From NCBI RefSeq assembly GCF_003399635.1, contig NZ_NBXB01000011.1, positions 62,001 through 126,000 on the forward strand: a stretch of 64,000 bases of DNA. The letters run 5' to 3'. The position numbers were made by a program, and so were the translations under genes. How positions within the stretch are numbered: position 1 is the stretch's first letter; the number at the start of each line of letters is the position of its first letter. Of the stretch, positions 41,710 through 50,488 are shown in pieces. The notes under the pieces were generated by a model, which was given only the letters and a program-made list of their open reading frames with translations, was not told the origin of the DNA and did not search any database. Origin of the DNA: Subtercola boreus (lineage in GTDB: Bacteria > Actinomycetota > Actinomycetes > Actinomycetales > Microbacteriaceae).

Positions 41710-41949
41710 ATGCAACACACCACGATTCGCGAACCGCTCACTGGAGACAGTTCGACACCGGCGGGGGGCGGGTGGCGCCGACGACTGGCGCCAGTGCTCG
41801 ACGACAGAGGATCGGCGACGGCCGAATACGCGATCGCCACCATGGCTGCCGTGGGATTCGCCGGCCTGCTGGTCGTCATCCTGCGGGGCGATGAGGTTCG
41901 ATCGGCGCTCGCCGACATCATCCACCGGGCTCTCACTGTGGGGTCCTGA
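41710..41949 (+). CDS. DUF4244 Flp-pilin-like protein
   Basis: Likely major pilin of the Tad system, 79 aa. A polar leader with GWRRRL precedes DDRGSATAEYAIATMAAVGFAGLLVVIL, the pilin processing region with the Glu five residues after the Gly and one helix. DUF4244 proteins take this position in actinobacterial tad loci (compare Rv3656c-type genes). ATG 41710 has AAAGAGG about 5 bases upstream. The next gene starts 2 bases after its stop. Confidence 0.87.
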   Translation: MQHTTIREPLTGDSSTPAGGGWRRRLAPVLDDRGSATAEYAIATMAAVGFAGLLVVILRGDEVRSALADIIHRALTVGS

Positions 41950-41950
41950 C

Positions 41951-42352
41951 GTGAGCTGGGTTCCTGAGGTGCGCTGGGTTCCTGAGGTGCGCTGGGTTCC
42001 TGAGGTGCGCTGGCTCCGGGATGACCGGGGAACGGTCACCGCCGAGTTCGCGGTGGCGCTGCCCGCCGTGCTCCTGGTGCTGATGCTCGCTGTCGCTGCG
42101 CTCCAGGGCGCAGCCCTCCAGGTGCGCGTCGTCGATGCAGCGGCGGTCGCCGCTCGCACCCTCGCCCGGGGTGAAGCGGGCGGTGACGTCGAGGGCCGGC
42201 TGCACCAGCTTCTCGGGGAGTACTCCCTCGGCACCGTTAACGACGGGGACTTCGTGTGCGCCACGGTCTCGGCGCCCATCCGGTTCGGCGCGTTCGGGAG
42301 CGCTGGTTTCGAAGCGAGTGCCCGATCCTGCGCATTGGCGGGTGGCAAGTGA
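41951..42352 (+). CDS. TadE-like minor pilin with WVPEVR repeats
   Basis: TadE-family pseudopilin, 133 aa. The short N-terminus consists of WVPEVR three times (18-base DNA repeat), then DDRGTVTAEFAVALPAVLLVLMLAVAALQG, the prepilin-type site and helix. The outer part has two Cys (FVCATV and ARSCALA) that may form a disulfide. GTG 41951 starts 2 bases after the pilin stop and the end overlaps the next gene by GTGA. The repeats would lie on the cytosolic side before processing. Confidence 0.88.
   Translation: MSWVPEVRWVPEVRWVPEVRWLRDDRGTVTAEFAVALPAVLLVLMLAVAALQGAALQVRVVDAAAVAARTLARGEAGGDVEGRLHQLLGEYSLGTVNDGDFVCATVSAPIRFGAFGSAGFEASARSCALAGGK
41956..42009 (+). repeat. Three in-frame 18-bp repeats in the TadE-like gene
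   Basis: CTGGGTTCCTGAGGTGCG repeats at 41956, 41974 and 41992, encoding the WVPEVR units. The length is a multiple of three, so copy changes keep the frame. Confidence 0.9.
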
Positions 42353-42765
42353 GAGCGGCGGCCAGACGCCTGATGGACGACGACCGCGGAGCAGGGTCGG
42401 CCCTGGCGCTCGCCGTCGTGGCCGCAGTGCTCGTGGTGACAGCGGGATTGATGGCCCTCGTGATCGCGTTCGCGGCCAGGCACCAGGCCCAGTCGGATGC
42501 CGATGCGTCGGCCCTGGCTGCGGCGGATGTCGCGTCGGGAGTGGTGGCCGGGGTGCCGTGCGAAGCTGCGGCGCGTGCTGCGGGCCTCGGTGGCAGCAGT
42601 CTTGTCGAATGCGCACTCACGGGCGGTGTCGCAACGGTTAGCGTCGGGAGGACAGTTCTGGGAGTCGAGGTGCGTGTGACGTCACGCGCAGGGCCGGGCC
42701 CCGTCGAGAGGCCGGGCCCTGCCGAGGGGCCGGGCCCGCTGCCTGCCGAGACCCGACCCCCGTGA
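42349..42765 (+). CDS. Rv3654c-family TadE-like protein
   Basis: Last gene of the tad operon, 138 aa, of the secretion/helicase-neighbourhood TadE-like group. DDRGAGSALALAVVAAVLVVTAGLMAL is the membrane segment, followed by RHQAQSDADASALAAAD, which is the family signature, and two Cys (GVPCEAAA, LVECAL). The end is a Pro/Gly-rich tail (GPGPVERPGPAEGPGP) from repetitive DNA. GTG 42349 overlaps the preceding stop by GTGA. Confidence 0.87.
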   Translation: MRAAARRLMDDDRGAGSALALAVVAAVLVVTAGLMALVIAFAARHQAQSDADASALAAADVASGVVAGVPCEAAARAAGLGGSSLVECALTGGVATVSVGRTVLGVEVRVTSRAGPGPVERPGPAEGPGPLPAETRPP

Positions 42766-42779
42766 CGCCGAACGACGAT

Positions 42780-43025
42780 CTAGGCGAAGACCGCCTGCAC
42801 GAACCGGTACTCGACAGCGCTCGGGCGGCGGGTGGCTTCTGGGCCCTCGCCGAACTCGATTCCGCTTCCCCGGATATAGAGGTAGTGCTTCGAGGGGGAA
42901 TCCGTCGGGATCTCGATCCTCGGCTGGGCCTCACCCCCCGGACTGAATTCCGTACTGATGGTCTTGCCTTCGAGCGGCCCGTCCACGAGCTTCGCTGTGT
43001 AGGTTCCGAATTGGGTTGCAGACAC
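42780..43025 (-). CDS. Small hypothetical protein, 81 aa
   Basis: Not recognised. It is acidic, with beta-rich pattern TYTAKLVDGPLEGKTISTEF, then HYLYIRG and a C-terminal VEYRFVQAVFA. GTG 43025 is supported by GGAGAGGAG 9 bases upstream. It is convergent with the tad operon (14-base gap) and divergent from topA, so it is a monocistronic unit. Confidence 0.65.
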   Translation of the reverse strand: MSATQFGTYTAKLVDGPLEGKTISTEFSPGGEAQPRIEIPTDSPSKHYLYIRGSGIEFGEGPEATRRPSAVEYRFVQAVFA

Positions 43026-43157
43026 GATGGTCCACTCCTCTCCTTTGAGTTTCACCCTCCATACTCCTCCGCCGGGGCGCGGCCGCAAGGGGCAAGCTCA
43101 CAGCCCCGTGCGCGATGAGCCCGAAGGGCAATTAGGTGAACACCGTCAGAGGGTGTG

Positions 43158-43163
43158 TATGGT
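43158..43163 (+). promoter_or_regulatory. Possible -10 element (TATGGT) for topA
   Basis: TATGGT lies about 100 bases before the topA start in the 238-base divergent gap (43026-43263). Nothing else is evident there. Confidence 0.3.
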
Positions 43164-43263
43164 GTGCCTGACGGGCCTCGTGTGCCCGTCGGCCACACGC
43201 TTCTTCTCACCAGAGACCCCGAAGCGTTGTCGGCAATCAGTTTCCAGTGTTCAGGGAGTGCCC

Positions 43264-46152
43264 GTGCCAGGCCCGAGAAAGCTCGTCATCGTCGAGTCGC
43301 CGACCAAAGTGAAGTCCATCGCCCAGTACCTCGGCGAGGGCTATGAGGTGCAGGCCTCCGTCGGTCACATCCGCGACCTCGTCGAGCCGAAGAACCTGCC
43401 GCCGGAGCTGAAGAAGGGCTCGCTCGGCAAATTCTCGGTCGACGTCGAGAACGGTTTCGCTCCGTACTACGTGGTCTCCGCCGAGAAGAAGAAGACGGTC
43501 GCCGAGCTGAAGAAAGCCCTGGCCAACGCCGACGAGCTCTACCTCGCAACTGATGAGGACCGCGAGGGCGAGGCCATCGCGTGGCACCTGCTCGAGGTGT
43601 TGAAGCCGAAGGTCCCCGTGCGGCGCATGGTGTTCCACGAGATCACCAAAGAGGCGATCGAGCACGCCCGCGACAACACGCGTGACATCGACGAGGCCCT
43701 CGTCGACGCGCAGGAGACCCGCCGCATCCTCGACCGCCTCTACGGCTACGAGATCTCGCCTGTACTCTGGCGGAAGGTCGGTCCGGGCCTCTCCGCGGGC
43801 CGCGTGCAGTCCGCCGCCACCCGCCTCGTCGTCGAGCGTGAGCGCGAGCGCCTGGCGTTCACTGCCGCGAGCTACTGGGACCTCAACGCCACTCTCGCCG
43901 ACGCGGCATCCGGAGCAGGCGCGCAGTCCTTCGCCGCCCGGCTCGTGCGCGTCAACGGCGATCGCATCGCCACGGGCCGCGACTTCGACGAGTCCGGTCA
44001 GCTGAAGAGCAAGGCGACCATGCTGGGCGAGCCGCAGGCCCACGCTCTCGCCACTGCTCTCAAAGACCCGAGTGTGGGCATCCAGGTCGCCACCGTGGAG
44101 TCGAAGCCGTACACGCGCCGCCCCGCCGCGCCGTTCACGACCTCGACGTTGCAGCAGGAGGCCGCGCGAAAGCTCCGGTTCTCCGCCCGGCAGACCATGA
44201 GCGTTGCGCAGTCGCTCTACGAGAATGGCTACATCACCTACATGCGAACCGACTCACCGTCGCTGTCCCAGCAGGCGTTGAACGCGGCCCGCACGCAGGC
44301 GACGGCGCTGTATGGCGCGGAGACGGTTCCCGACAAGCCCCGGCTCTACTCCGGAAAGGGCAAGAACGCGCAGGAGGCCCACGAGGCCATCCGTCCGGCC
44401 GGCGAGACGTTCCGAACCCCGTCGCAGGTCGCGTCCACGCTCAGAGGCAACGACTTCAAGCTGTATGAACTCATCTGGAAGCGCACCGTCGCATCGCAGA
44501 TGGCAGACGCCAAGGGTTCGACCGCTTCCGTGACGATCACGGCCGGCCCGACCCCTGTCGAAGGCCTCACCGCCTCGACGATCGCCGAATTCTCGGCCAG
44601 CGGCACCGTCATCACCTTCCGCGGCTTCATGCTCGCCTACGAGGAGAGTGTCGACGAGGAGCGGAACGCCTCCAACGAACCGACCGAGTCGAAGCTGCCG
44701 CCCCTCACTGCGGGCCAGACGCTGCGTGCGGTCGACGTCGAAGCCGCCGGGCACGAGACCAGTCCGCCTCCGCGCTACACGGAGGCGAGCCTCGTGAAGA
44801 CGCTCGACGAACTCGGCATCGGCCGCCCCTCGACTTATGCGTCGATCATCTCGACCATCATCGACCGCGGCTACGTGACGCCGCGCGGCCAGGCGCTCGT
44901 TCCGAACTGGATCGCTTTTTCGGTGATCCGTCTGCTCGAGGAATTCTTCTCCGAGTTGGTGAACTATGAGTTCACGGCCGAACTCGAGAACGACCTCGAC
45001 AAGATCGCGGGCGGGGAGGAAGACCGGGTCGATTGGCTCAACGGGTTCTACTTCGGCAACGACGACCACCGTGGCCTCCGCGACGTGATCGACAACCTGG
45101 GTGACATCGATGCCAAGGCGATCAACTCGATCGCCCTCTCCGACGAGATCACCCTCCGAATCGGAAAGTACGGCCCCTACCTCGAGGTTGCGGAGGATGA
45201 CGGGGTCGACCTGGCCACGGGCGAGATCAAGACGCCGCGCCGCGTCAACATCCCGCCGGAGCTGGCGCCCGACGAGCTCACCCTCGACAAGGCCGAAGAA
45301 CTCATCAACGCCCCCGTGGTGGTGGATCGCGTCATCGGTGTGAACCCGGAGAACGGCAAGAACGTCGTGGCAAAGGACGGCCGCTTCGGTCCCTACGTCA
45401 CGGAGGTCGACCCCGAACTGACGGCCGAGCAGGAGGCTGCGGCCGCCGCGGAGTTGCTTGCTGCTGCCGCGCTTCTGGTGGAGCCCCCGGCGGCCGCCGC
45501 ATCGACCGCCACGGCGGCTGCCGGCACGACGGCCAAGAAGACCGCCGCCAAGAAGACCGCCGCCAAGAAGACCGCCGTGAAGAAGGTCCCGGCCAAGGCC
45601 GCTGCAGTGAAGCCCCGCACGGCCTCGCTCTTCAAGTCGATGGACCTCGCAGCGATGGACATCGACACCGCCCTGAAGCTGCTGAGCCTGCCCCGCACGG
45701 TGGGCGAGGATCCGGAGTCGTCCGAACCGATCCTGGCCCAGAACGGCAAGTTCGGCCCCTACCTGAAGAAGGGTGTCGACACCCGCTCGCTCGACAACGA
45801 GGATCTGATCTTCGAGATCGACCTCCCCGGTGCGCTCGAGCTCTTCGCCCAGCCCAAATACGGGGCCAGGCGGGCATCCAGTGCCCTGAAGGACTTCGAC
45901 GAGCCCGATCCCGAGAGCGGCAAGGCCATCAAGATCAAGGACGGCCGCTTCGGTGCCTACGTGACCGATGGGGTCACGAACGCCACCATTCCGAAGGCCG
46001 AATCGATCGAGGAGATCGACTTCGACCGCGCCGTGCAACTGCTCGCCGACAAGCGTGCGAAGGGGCCGGCGAAGCCGCGCACCACCACCAAGCGAGCGGC
46101 CAGCACGACCACCCGGAAGGCTCCCGCCCGAAAGGCTGCTCCCAAAAAGTGA
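43264..46152 (+). CDS. topA: DNA topoisomerase I
   Basis: Relaxes negative supercoils, type IA, 962 aa. TOPRIM domain KLVIVESPTKVKSIAQYLG at the N-terminus with DEDREGEAIAWHL; active-site Tyr326 in ENGYITYMRTDSPS; then C-terminal repeat domains (FGPYVTEVDPEL, GKFGPYLKKG, GRFGAYVTDG) split by Lys/Ala runs (KKTAAKKTAAKKTAVKK) that occur in actinobacterial enzymes and help processivity. GTG 43264 is preceded by AGGGAG; GTG 43258 is the alternative. The stop overlaps tmk by GTGA. Confidence 0.97.
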   Translation: MPGPRKLVIVESPTKVKSIAQYLGEGYEVQASVGHIRDLVEPKNLPPELKKGSLGKFSVDVENGFAPYYVVSAEKKKTVAELKKALANADELYLATDEDREGEAIAWHLLEVLKPKVPVRRMVFHEITKEAIEHARDNTRDIDEALVDAQETRRILDRLYGYEISPVLWRKVGPGLSAGRVQSAATRLVVERERERLAFTAASYWDLNATLADAASGAGAQSFAARLVRVNGDRIATGRDFDESGQLKSKATMLGEPQAHALATALKDPSVGIQVATVESKPYTRRPAAPFTTSTLQQEAARKLRFSARQTMSVAQSLYENGYITYMRTDSPSLSQQALNAARTQATALYGAETVPDKPRLYSGKGKNAQEAHEAIRPAGETFRTPSQVASTLRGNDFKLYELIWKRTVASQMADAKGSTASVTITAGPTPVEGLTASTIAEFSASGTVITFRGFMLAYEESVDEERNASNEPTESKLPPLTAGQTLRAVDVEAAGHETSPPPRYTEASLVKTLDELGIGRPSTYASIISTIIDRGYVTPRGQALVPNWIAFSVIRLLEEFFSELVNYEFTAELENDLDKIAGGEEDRVDWLNGFYFGNDDHRGLRDVIDNLGDIDAKAINSIALSDEITLRIGKYGPYLEVAEDDGVDLATGEIKTPRRVNIPPELAPDELTLDKAEELINAPVVVDRVIGVNPENGKNVVAKDGRFGPYVTEVDPELTAEQEAAAAAELLAAAALLVEPPAAAASTATAAAGTTAKKTAAKKTAAKKTAVKKVPAKAAAVKPRTASLFKSMDLAAMDIDTALKLLSLPRTVGEDPESSEPILAQNGKFGPYLKKGVDTRSLDNEDLIFEIDLPGALELFAQPKYGARRASSALKDFDEPDPESGKAIKIKDGRFGAYVTDGVTNATIPKAESIEEIDFDRAVQLLADKRAKGPAKPRTTTKRAASTTTRKAPARKAAPKK

Positions 46153-46796
46153 CCGATCTCGCCAAGCGCGGTCTTTTCGTCACCATCGAGGGTGGCGACG
46201 GGGCCGGCAAGTCCACCCAGGCGGCTCTGCTCGAGGAATGGATGGTCGCCGAAGGTCGTACGGTGCTCCGCACTCGCGAACCCGGCGGCACGGACTTCGG
46301 GCTCGAGGTGCGGGAGATCGTGCTGCACAGCCGCGGGCACATCACCGATCGCGCGGAGGCCCTGCTCTACGCTGCCGACCGGGCCCAGCACATCGCCACG
46401 AAGGTGCGGCCGGCGATCGAGCGAGGTGAGGTGGTCATCCAGGATCGCTACATCGACTCGTCGGTCGCCTACCAGGGAGCCGGCCGCGTGCTCGACGGCT
46501 CCGAGATCCGGCGGCTCTCCGAGTGGGCGACCGAGGGCCTGGCGCCCGATCTGACAATTCTCGTCGACCTCGACGAAGATCTGGCACGCGACCGGCTGAA
46601 CATCGCGCAGAAACGATTCGACAGGCTCGAAGCGGAGAAGGACGACTTCCACAGGCGCGTCCGGGAGTCTTTCCTGTCGATCGCCAGGAAAGAGCCCGAA
46701 CGGTTCCTCGTGGTTGACGGAGCCCTGCCCCCGCTCGAGATCTCAGCGCTGATCAGGGCCCGCCTTGCACCGCTTCTCTCCAGCCCCGGCAGGTAG
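46149..46796 (+). CDS. tmk: Thymidylate kinase
   Basis: Converts dTMP to dTDP, 215 aa. P-loop EGGDGAGKST at residues 14-23, the REPGGTDFG loop, QDRYIDSSVAYQGAGR (DR-Y motif) and the lid region. The GTG start overlaps the topA stop by GTGA; holB follows after 9 bases. With tdk at 31265 it completes dTMP salvage and activation in this window. Confidence 0.96.
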   Translation: MTDLAKRGLFVTIEGGDGAGKSTQAALLEEWMVAEGRTVLRTREPGGTDFGLEVREIVLHSRGHITDRAEALLYAADRAQHIATKVRPAIERGEVVIQDRYIDSSVAYQGAGRVLDGSEIRRLSEWATEGLAPDLTILVDLDEDLARDRLNIAQKRFDRLEAEKDDFHRRVRESFLSIARKEPERFLVVDGALPPLEISALIRARLAPLLSSPGR

Positions 46797-46799
46797 GTT
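46794..46799 (+). promoter_or_regulatory. TANNNT -10 element (TAGGTT) for holB
   Basis: TAGGTT spans the tmk stop codon and ends 6 bases before the holB ATG, a leaderless-type internal promoter in the topA-tmk-holB run. Confidence 0.45.
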
Positions 46800-46805
46800 G
46801 TCTCT

Positions 46806-47969
46806 ATGAGCGTGTGGGACGAACTGACCGGCCAGTCCGAGGCCATCGACGTGTTCCGCGATGCTGCCGGAAACGTCGGCGGGGCGATGACGCACTCCTG
46901 GCTCATCACCGGCCCGCCCGGTTCTGGCCGATCGAACCTCGCCTATGCCTTCGCCTCTGCGCTGCTCTGCCGCGACGGGGGCTGCGGCCACTGCCGCGAC
47001 TGCCGGCAGGTCGCCGCGCGCACCCATCCCGATCTCGCAGTGCTCAGCACCGATCGCGTCATCATCTCGATCGAGGAGGTGCGCACCCTCGTGGCGAGTT
47101 CCCAGTTCTCACCGTCGGTCTCCCGATACCGGGTGATGGTCATCGAAGACGCCGACAGGATGGTCGAACGCACGTCGAACGTTCTGTTGAAGGCGCTCGA
47201 GGAGCCGCCCGAGCGCACGGTGTGGATTCTCTGCGCGCCGAGCGAGGCGGATCTGCTGCCGACCATTCGATCGCGGGTGCGTTCGGTGCGGCTGCGGGTG
47301 CCGAGCACCGACGATGTGGCTGCCCTCCTCGAACGGCGCGACGGCGTCACCCCGGAGACGGCAGAGCGCGCTGCCCGGGAGGCACAGAGCCACATCGGTA
47401 TGGCGCATCGGCTCGCCACGAATGCAGACGCCCGCGCCAGGCGTGACGAGACGCTGTCGGTGGCCCTCGGCATCCAGAGCGTGCCCCAGGCCGTCATGGC
47501 TGCGGCTCGGCTGCTCGAGCTCGCGAAAGACGACGCGCTGGCCATCACCGACGAACGGGACGCCGAAGAACGCGAGAGCACGCTCCGGAGCCTCGGGGTC
47601 GAACCGGGCCAGGCCGTTCCATCCGGGCTCCGTTCACAGGTCAAACAGCTCGAAGACGACCAGAAGCGGCGAGCGACGAGAAGTCTCCGTGACGGGATCG
47701 ACCGCATCCTCGTCGACCTGCTCTCGCTCTACCGAGACGTGCTGCTGCAACAGCTGGAGGCGCGGCTCGAGCCGATCAACGCGGCCATCCAGCGGGACAT
47801 CGACGCGCTCGCGGCCCGCACCGAACCCGCCGACACGCTCGCCGTGATGGACGCCATCGCCGATGCGCGGCGCCGCATCACCCAGAACGTCACCCCCGCG
47901 CTCTCGCTCGAAGCGATGCTCATCACGGTCGCCCTGCCGGGCGCCGCACCACGAAAGGCCTACCCGTGA
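46806..47969 (+). CDS. holB: DNA polymerase III delta' subunit
   Basis: Clamp-loader subunit, 387 aa. AAA+ fold with a modified P-loop GPPGSGRSN (Arg for Lys, as in delta' that does not hydrolyse ATP), a zinc module with Cys in LLCRDGGCGHCRDC, VIEDADRMVERTSNVLLKALEEPP and the SRC-like RSRVRSV. The C-terminal third is the helical collar domain. The end overlaps the peptidase gene start by GTGA. Order topA-tmk-holB is standard in actinobacteria. Confidence 0.94.
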   Translation: MSVWDELTGQSEAIDVFRDAAGNVGGAMTHSWLITGPPGSGRSNLAYAFASALLCRDGGCGHCRDCRQVAARTHPDLAVLSTDRVIISIEEVRTLVASSQFSPSVSRYRVMVIEDADRMVERTSNVLLKALEEPPERTVWILCAPSEADLLPTIRSRVRSVRLRVPSTDDVAALLERRDGVTPETAERAAREAQSHIGMAHRLATNADARARRDETLSVALGIQSVPQAVMAAARLLELAKDDALAITDERDAEERESTLRSLGVEPGQAVPSGLRSQVKQLEDDQKRRATRSLRDGIDRILVDLLSLYRDVLLQQLEARLEPINAAIQRDIDALAARTEPADTLAVMDAIADARRRITQNVTPALSLEAMLITVALPGAAPRKAYP

Positions 47970-49603
47970 CCGTTCTTCCCCGTGGCGTGCCAGGTGCCGC
48001 CCGCGCTCCGATCGCCCGTCGCTCCCGCCGCAGGCTGGTTGGCGTCATCGCTGTCGCCGCCTCTGCGGTCCTCGCTCTCTCGGGGTGCACCACGTGGTTC
48101 GCCGGATCGGCGAACACTGCAGACGGCGGCTCCGGTTCCGGTTTCTCGACCGGCGGCGCGTCGGCCGGTTCGTCGACGCCGACCGGTGAGCAGGTCGATG
48201 CCGACCTGAAGCCCTTCTACGACCAAGCTCTGGCCTGGAAATCGTGCGACAGCGGGTTCGAGTGCGCCACGGCGAGTGTTCCGATCGACTGGAGCAACCC
48301 GACCGGCGACACGATCGAGCTCGCCCTCATCAAACAGCCCGCCAAGAGCAGCACGCGCCAGGGCACCCTGTTCGTGAACCCGGGCGGCCCGGGGGTCTCC
48401 GCGCTCGACTTCGTGAAGGACAGCGTCGACTTCGCCGTCGACCCCGAAGTGCAGCAGCAGTACGACATCGTCGGATTCGATCCTCGCGGCGTCGGCGCTT
48501 CGAGCGCGGTGAAGTGCGTCACATCCGCCCAGATGGATTCGTACCTCTACGACATCGTGCCCGGAAAGCGCGGTTCTGCGGAATGGCTCTCCGGCGCGGC
48601 GGCGGTCGCCAAGAGCTTCGGATCGGGTTGCGCGTCGGACACCGGCGCACTCCTCGGGCACATCGACACGGAGAGCACAGTTCGCGATCTGGACGCGCTT
48701 CGCGCCTCGGTCGGCGACACCGGACTGAACTACCTCGGTTACTCCTACGGAACCTTCATCGGCAGTGAGTACGCGACGCTCTTTCCCGACAAGGTGCGTC
48801 GTATGACGATCGACGGGGTCGTCGACCCGACTTCGACCGGCTTCGCCTCGAGCATCGGACAGGCCAAGGGCTTCGAGGGCGCTCTCCGGGCGTACCTCGC
48901 CGACTGCCTTGACGGATCGAACTGTCCGTTCTCGGGATCGGTCGACACTGCGGCCAAGCAGGTTCAGACCCTGCTCAACGCCGTCGACACCACGCCCATC
49001 ACGTCGTCTGACGGGCGAAAGCTCGGTTCGGCATCCCTGCTGACCGCGATCTTCTACCCGCTCTACACCCAGGACAGCTGGCCCTACCTCTCGCAGATGA
49101 TCGCGCAGGTGAAGCAGGGCGACGCGACGCTCGCCTTCCAGCTGGCCGACGCCTACAACGGCCGGAAACCCGACGGCAGCTACCAGAACAACCAGACAGA
49201 AGCCTTCACGGCGATCAACTGCCTCGACTATCCGGCGGTGACGGATGCCGCCACCATCGCCTCGCAGAACGCCCAGCTCATCGCTGCCGCACCGACCTTC
49301 GGCCCCTGGTGGACCTATGGCGACGTCGGCTGCGCCAACTGGCCGGAGGCTGCGACGCGCACACCCGGCCCGGTGAGCTACGACGGATCCGCGACGATCC
49401 TCGTCGTCGGAACGACCGACGACCCCGCAACGCCCTACTCGGATGCGCTCGACGTGTCGAAGCAACTCGCGAAGTCGCAGCTCATCACCTACAAGGGTGA
49501 GGGCCATACCGCCTACGGAACATCCTCGTGCGTGCACGCGCTCGTCGACGACTACTTTCTGACCGGCACCGCGCCGACCAGCGACCCGCAGTGCACCACC
49601 TGA
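47966..49603 (+). CDS. Secreted lipoprotein alpha/beta-hydrolase (tripeptidyl aminopeptidase-like)
   Basis: Exported serine peptidase of the SlpD/SlpE/TAP group, 545 aa. Arg-rich start, hydrophobic run and lipobox LALSGC (Cys41), then a Gly/Ser linker. Hydrolase core: NPGGPGVSALDF (oxyanion loop), GFDPRGVGAS, nucleophile Ser260 in GYSYGTF, and a C-terminal TAP-like domain with Asp in TTDDPATPY and His514 in EGHTAYG. Two or more Cys pairs suggest disulfides. GTG 47966 overlaps the holB stop by GTGA. It would cut N-terminal peptides outside the cell. Confidence 0.92.
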   Translation: MTVLPRGVPGAARAPIARRSRRRLVGVIAVAASAVLALSGCTTWFAGSANTADGGSGSGFSTGGASAGSSTPTGEQVDADLKPFYDQALAWKSCDSGFECATASVPIDWSNPTGDTIELALIKQPAKSSTRQGTLFVNPGGPGVSALDFVKDSVDFAVDPEVQQQYDIVGFDPRGVGASSAVKCVTSAQMDSYLYDIVPGKRGSAEWLSGAAAVAKSFGSGCASDTGALLGHIDTESTVRDLDALRASVGDTGLNYLGYSYGTFIGSEYATLFPDKVRRMTIDGVVDPTSTGFASSIGQAKGFEGALRAYLADCLDGSNCPFSGSVDTAAKQVQTLLNAVDTTPITSSDGRKLGSASLLTAIFYPLYTQDSWPYLSQMIAQVKQGDATLAFQLADAYNGRKPDGSYQNNQTEAFTAINCLDYPAVTDAATIASQNAQLIAAAPTFGPWWTYGDVGCANWPEAATRTPGPVSYDGSATILVVGTTDDPATPYSDALDVSKQLAKSQLITYKGEGHTAYGTSSCVHALVDDYFLTGTAPTSDPQCTT

Positions 49604-49616
49604 CCCGGCGAAAAAG

Positions 49617-49631
49617 TTGCATTGTCTGCAA
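49617..49631. promoter_or_regulatory. Possible operator of the TetR gene
   Basis: TTGCA-TTGTC-TGCAA is a perfect 5-bp inverted repeat overlapping an AT-rich -10-like AATAAT (49630-49635) 17 bases before the regulator start, the usual place for self-repression. Confidence 0.5.
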
Positions 49632-49651
49632 TAATTGAGGGTGTGAGCACA

Positions 49652-50302
49652 ATGACGAGTACAACAGAGGAGCCGGTCGAGCTGGGTCTTCGCGAGCGCA
49701 AACGGATCGCCACGAGCCGCAGCATCCAGCAGGCTGTTCTCGAACTCAGCCGGGACAGCGGTCTCGACAATGTGACCGTCGACGAGATCAGCAGGCGCGC
49801 CGACATCTCACCGCGCACGTTCTTCAACTACTTCTCGTCGAAGGAGGCAGCGGTTCTCGGCGAGTCCCCGTTCTCGCTCCCGCCGGCCGAGGTTGAGGCG
49901 TTCGTGCACGCCGGTCCCGAGGCGCCGATCTTCGAGGGCTTACTCGACATCATGCGTGCCATCGCGGACATCGACAGCCAGGACTTCGACATGCACCAGC
50001 TTCGAAAGCTGGTCATCCGTGACTATCCGCACCTGCTTGTGCAGAGAATCACGAGTATGCGCGAGTTCGAGATCGATCTCACCTCGGTGGTGGAACGGCG
50101 TTTGATCGAGGATGACCGGGTTGCTGCCTCGTCCGGTGAAAACCCTGATCAACAGCCGGTTGGTGAGCGTGCTCGGTTGATCGCCCTGGTGGCGATCGCC
50201 GCGATGCGGCACGCTTGGGCGTGGTGGGCGGAGAGCCCCGACGGGCAGACGATGTCGAGTCTGCTGAGTCGCTCGTTTCGCGAGTTGCGAACACTCCTAT
50301 AA
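49652..50302 (+). CDS. TetR-family transcriptional regulator
   Basis: DNA-binding repressor of 216 aa. The N-terminal helix-turn-helix runs over about residues 12-60 (LRERKRIATSRSIQQAVLEL, VTVDEISRRADISPRTFFNYFSSKEAAVLG), canonical for the family. The C-terminal ligand domain is helical and has no clear subtype. ATG 49652 is preceded by GAGGG; GTG 49643 is an alternative that would suit a leaderless message. No target gene is adjacent on the other strand; it may control itself through the operator at 49617. Confidence 0.93.
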   Translation: MTSTTEEPVELGLRERKRIATSRSIQQAVLELSRDSGLDNVTVDEISRRADISPRTFFNYFSSKEAAVLGESPFSLPPAEVEAFVHAGPEAPIFEGLLDIMRAIADIDSQDFDMHQLRKLVIRDYPHLLVQRITSMREFEIDLTSVVERRLIEDDRVAASSGENPDQQPVGERARLIALVAIAAMRHAWAWWAESPDGQTMSSLLSRSFRELRTLL

Positions 50303-50337
50303 GCTTGCTTGCTGTGCCGGTGGAATCCGTCGGCCAG

Positions 50338-50410
50338 GCCGCCTTAGCTCAGTCGGTAGAGCGATTCACTCGTAATGAATAGGTCATCAGTTCGATTCTG
50401 ATAGGCGGCC
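50338..50410 (+). tRNA. tRNA-Thr (CGT anticodon)
   Basis: Acceptor GCCGCCT/AGGCGGC, D arm GCTCAGTCGGTAGAGC, anticodon stem ATTCA/TGAAT with loop CTCGTAA (anticodon CGT), T arm ATCAG-TTCGATT-CTGAT. CCA follows in the genome at 50411-50413. Confidence 0.95.
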
Positions 50411-50414
50411 CCAC

Positions 50415-50449
50415 GACGGAAGGCCCGGGAAACCGGGCCTTTTTCCGTC
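50415..50449. terminator. Terminator after tRNA-Thr
   Basis: AAGGCCCGG-GAAA-CCGGGCCTT with a GNRA-type loop and following T run; outer GACGGA/TCCGTC also pair. Strong intrinsic terminator. Confidence 0.9.
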
Positions 50450-50488
50450 CGTGTAGATGTCGTCGCTGAAGATGAGGGAGAACGTGTG

